A stretch of 64,000 bases of DNA from Oscillospiraceae bacterium (lineage in GTDB: Bacteria; Bacillota; Clostridia; Oscillospirales; Ruminococcaceae), in the NCBI GenBank assembly GCA_028692035.1, contig JAQUYD010000009.1, positions 23,371 to 87,370 on the forward strand. Reading direction: 5' to 3'. The position numbers and the translations under genes were made by a program. Within the stretch, counting starts at the first letter, position 1. Every line of letters begins with the position of its first letter. This document shows positions 62,508-64,000 of this stretch, piece after piece. The notes under the pieces were generated by a model. The model made no database searches. It was given only the letters and a program-made list of their open reading frames with translations, and was not told the DNA's origin.

Positions 62508-63095
62508 TTATTCGTAAAAACGCAGGCAGGAGATCACCTTGCCCAAAATAGAACAGGACTCTACGATGATGGGATCCATCGTATCGTTCTCCGGCTGCAG
62601 GCGATAGTGGCCGTCCTCTTTGAAAAAGCGCTTGACCGTCGCTTCGTCATCAACCAGCGCCACGACGATTTCCCCATTGTAAGCCGCCGTTTCCCTTCTG
62701 GCGACAATGACGTCCCCATCCAGGATGCCGGCGTTAATCATACTTTCTCCCCGGACATGCAACGCAAACAGATCTTTTCCATCCCCATATTTGGTCTGGA
62801 AGGGAATGTATTCCTCGATATCCTCCACGGCCAGGATCGGCTGCCCTGCAGTGACTGTGCCCAGCAGCGGCACCTTGACCGCTCCGCCTCCCGGCAGGCG
62901 GATAGCGCGGTTGAGATTTTCTTCCCGCACAATATACCCTTCCTCCTCCAGCTCCTTCAGATATTTATGCACTGTGGAGGTCGATTTGATTTTTAGCGCG
63001 GCACAAATTTCCCTCACCGACGGCGGGACTCCATCGCTAATCTCCGTGGTAATATAATCCAGGATTTTGCGGGCCTTATCATTCAGCTGGCTCAT
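62508..63095 (-). CDS. lexA: LexA repressor
   Basis: The start at 63095 follows AAAGGAG. The 195-residue protein has the N-terminal winged HTH (1-67) and the C-terminal S24 peptidase domain. The self-cleavage site Ala83-Gly84 (TVTAGQP), the catalytic Ser118 (GESMINAGILDGD) and Lys155 (ATVKRFF) are present. RecA-bound single-stranded DNA triggers cleavage and the SOS response. An SOS box overlaps its promoter, as expected of autoregulation. The flavodoxin-like gene follows in the same transcript. Confidence 0.96.
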   Translation of the reverse strand: MSQLNDKARKILDYITTEISDGVPPSVREICAALKIKSTSTVHKYLKELEEEGYIVREENLNRAIRLPGGGAVKVPLLGTVTAGQPILAVEDIEEYIPFQTKYGDGKDLFALHVRGESMINAGILDGDVIVARRETAAYNGEIVVALVDDEATVKRFFKEDGHYRLQPENDTMDPIIVESCSILGKVISCLRFYE

Positions 63096-63144
63096 AGGGT
63101 AGCTCCTTTCGGACAAAACCGCGGACGGCGGCGCCTTTTTTCTT

Positions 63145-63184
63145 ATCATAGCATATCTTTCACGAAATTGCAAACATACGTTTT
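63145..63184 (-). promoter_or_regulatory. lexA promoter with SOS box
   Basis: On the minus strand TTGCAA (63173-63168), 17 bp, TATGAT (63150-63145), with TGC just before the -10. CAAACATACGTTTT (63171-63184) matches the Gram-positive SOS box CGAACRNRYGTTYG at 12 of 14 positions and covers the -35. Confidence 0.8.
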
Positions 63185-63346
63185 TGTTACGGTTTCTTCA
63201 CATGAATGGGCAAAAATGTTTATTTTTTGTTCACCGCCAGACAACACTTCTTTTCTCCCAATGGGTATAATAAGACTGTACCCAATAAACGCAGCCGCAG
63301 CGTTTGGGTATAAACTCTACCTTCCTCAAAAAACACACCTCAAAAC
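63185..63346. other. Intergenic DNA between lexA and the small gene
   Basis: No gene is supported. Small dyads TGGGTA/TGTACCCA and AAACGC/GCGTTT (about 63261-63306) and two GGGTATAA copies are seen. A promoter directed to the right would be possible (TATAAT near 63265), but nothing downstream on the plus strand fits. Confidence 0.3.
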
Positions 63347-63381
63347 GCAAAAAGGAACAGGCCTTGCCTGTTCCTTTTTGC
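63347..63381. terminator. Bidirectional terminator
   Basis: GCAAAAAGGAACAGGC / GCCTGTTCCTTTTTGC, a 16-bp stem with the loop CTT. It ends the small gene at 63440-63763 on the minus strand. Confidence 0.9.
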
Positions 63382-63439
63382 ATTCCGGCAAACTTTTTCT
63401 TCTATAAAAGGGGCAATACAATCCTGCTTTTTATGCCGA

Positions 63440-63763
63440 TCAATGTTCGCTTTTGTCATCCTGCAGATACCGGTCGATCCACCGGTCGGATTCACTCAAC
63501 AGGTTTCGTAGCGGATCCTCCCAGTCGCTGGTGGACCCGATATACGCCCGGTTGGCGCTGATCAAAAATTGCAGCCCAGCCCGCAGCTTGCTGTATCCGG
63601 GAGACGCTTCCCGCAGCAGCGACAGCGCATTTTCGTACCGGATATAAAGCATTGCATAAAGGCCCTCGCCGTGGAGCTGTTCATCATCGCAATGTTCTTC
63701 AACATAGGCGATGATCTCCTGCGTTTTTTCCAAAAGATGATTTAAAACTTCCTGTTTTTCCAT
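63440..63763 (-). CDS. Small hypothetical protein, helical
   Basis: The start at 63763 follows GGAGG by five bases; ATG at 63802, with GGAG just before it, would add 13 residues. The 107-residue product is acidic and helical (EVLNHLLEKTQEIIAYVEEH, then YENALSLLREASPGY and LRNLLSESDRWIDRYLQDD) with no signal peptide or known domain. It has its own terminator. It is not linked to lexA, which is transcribed away from it. Confidence 0.65.
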   Translation of the reverse strand: MEKQEVLNHLLEKTQEIIAYVEEHCDDEQLHGEGLYAMLYIRYENALSLLREASPGYSKLRAGLQFLISANRAYIGSTSDWEDPLRNLLSESDRWIDRYLQDDKSEH

Positions 63764-63926
63764 ACCCGCCTCCTGCTTGCTGCCATTTTTATCGTCTTTC
63801 ATATCTCCTTTATAATCGCCTCTCAACCGGGGCTTTGTCAAGAATAATTTAAATCCCCCCCTTTTTTAGCCGGCGGGAGACGCTGACATTTGGGAGGGGT
63901 TCTCTCTGGGCGGGCGAGTAGAAAAA

Positions 63927-63955
63927 AGAGCAGGCGGATGAAATCCGCCTGCTCT
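63927..63955 (-). terminator. Terminator for a gene entering from the right
   Basis: AGAGCAGGCGGAT / ATCCGCCTGCTCT with the loop GAA. On the minus strand it is followed by six T (plus-strand A at 63922-63927), so it ends a minus-strand gene located to the right of 63982. Confidence 0.88.
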
Positions 63956-63981
63956 GAAAACGCGTTCCAAATCGAACCGCC

Positions 63982-64000
63982 TTAAGTTATCGCCGGCCAG
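63982..64000 (-). CDS. Likely 3' end of a gene that enters from the right
   Basis: A minus-strand frame ending in TAA (63984-63982) reads WPAIT before the stop. Only five codons are in the window. The call rests on the strong minus-strand terminator 26 bp further on. The product cannot be named, and another frame is not excluded. Confidence 0.25.

Noticed and set aside
63168..63407. 79-codon plus-strand frame right of lexA
   Set aside because: It overlaps the lexA promoter/SOS box and a terminator hairpin and has no ribosome site.
1..64000. CRISPR arrays, tRNA, rRNA or complete insertion sequences
   Set aside because: No regularly spaced repeats, no cloverleaf or rRNA-like sequence and no transposase gene were seen by eye.

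Overview
The window reads as chromosomal DNA of an anaerobic, low-to-mid GC Gram-positive bacterium, most likely class Clostridia and plausibly near Oscillospiraceae/Ruminococcaceae. The grounds are a Firmicutes-type S10-spc-alpha ribosomal operon with adk-map-KOW-infA inserted before rpmJ, zinc-ribbon forms of S14, S4 and L36, a rubrerythrin, several Ser-rich lipoproteins, a SpoVB-like flippase, a PdaA-type deacetylase, and a purine operon with a one-chain PurL and separate AICAR transformylase and PurO-type cyclohydrolase. This placement is inference; there is no rRNA gene here.

Region by region. 1-3.6 kb: two small XRE regulators with a pair of palindromic operators, a short hypothetical gene, a lipoprotein deacetylase (pdaA), a small membrane protein and a lipoprotein. 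3.6-7.4 kb: a DUF2284 gene, then a small integrative module (excisionase, divergent XRE repressor, tyrosine integrase) bracketed by related non-coding sequence and carrying a tnpV fragment. 7.4-14.7 kb: a PrsA-like lipoprotein, a membrane protein with a degenerate LytM domain, a class C beta-lactamase-fold hydrolase, a MATE transporter and a patatin-like lipase. 14.7-18.5 kb: serC-serA-DUF1015 behind a leader that encodes a Ser/Cys-rich peptide and ends in a terminator. 18.5-25.6 kb: a three-gene sugar operon (BtpA/SgcQ-like, FGGY kinase, FrlC-like isomerase), a GNAT protein, rubrerythrin, a second MATE transporter and a DUF4358 lipoprotein.

25.6-38.6 kb: the purine operon purE-C-F-M-N-O-AICARFT-D-L (minus strand) behind a roughly 275-nt leader with a conditional-looking terminator and a 47-codon ORF, then a threonine aldolase. 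38.6-43.7 kb: SpoVB/MurJ-like flippase, a third MATE transporter, a DUF4870-like membrane protein and an EamA transporter. 43.7-59.6 kb: thirty genes from rpsJ to rplQ, all on the minus strand. 59.6-64 kb: typA, lexA with a flavodoxin-family gene directly behind it, and a small hypothetical gene.

The metabolic genes fit together: serC/serA make serine, serine or threonine (through the aldolase) can supply glycine, and glycine feeds the purine operon. The two biosynthetic operons both start with a long leader that ends in an intrinsic terminator just before the first gene, which suggests control by attenuation in both. The serine leader is the observation I would follow first. No rRNA, tRNA, CRISPR array or complete insertion sequence was seen.
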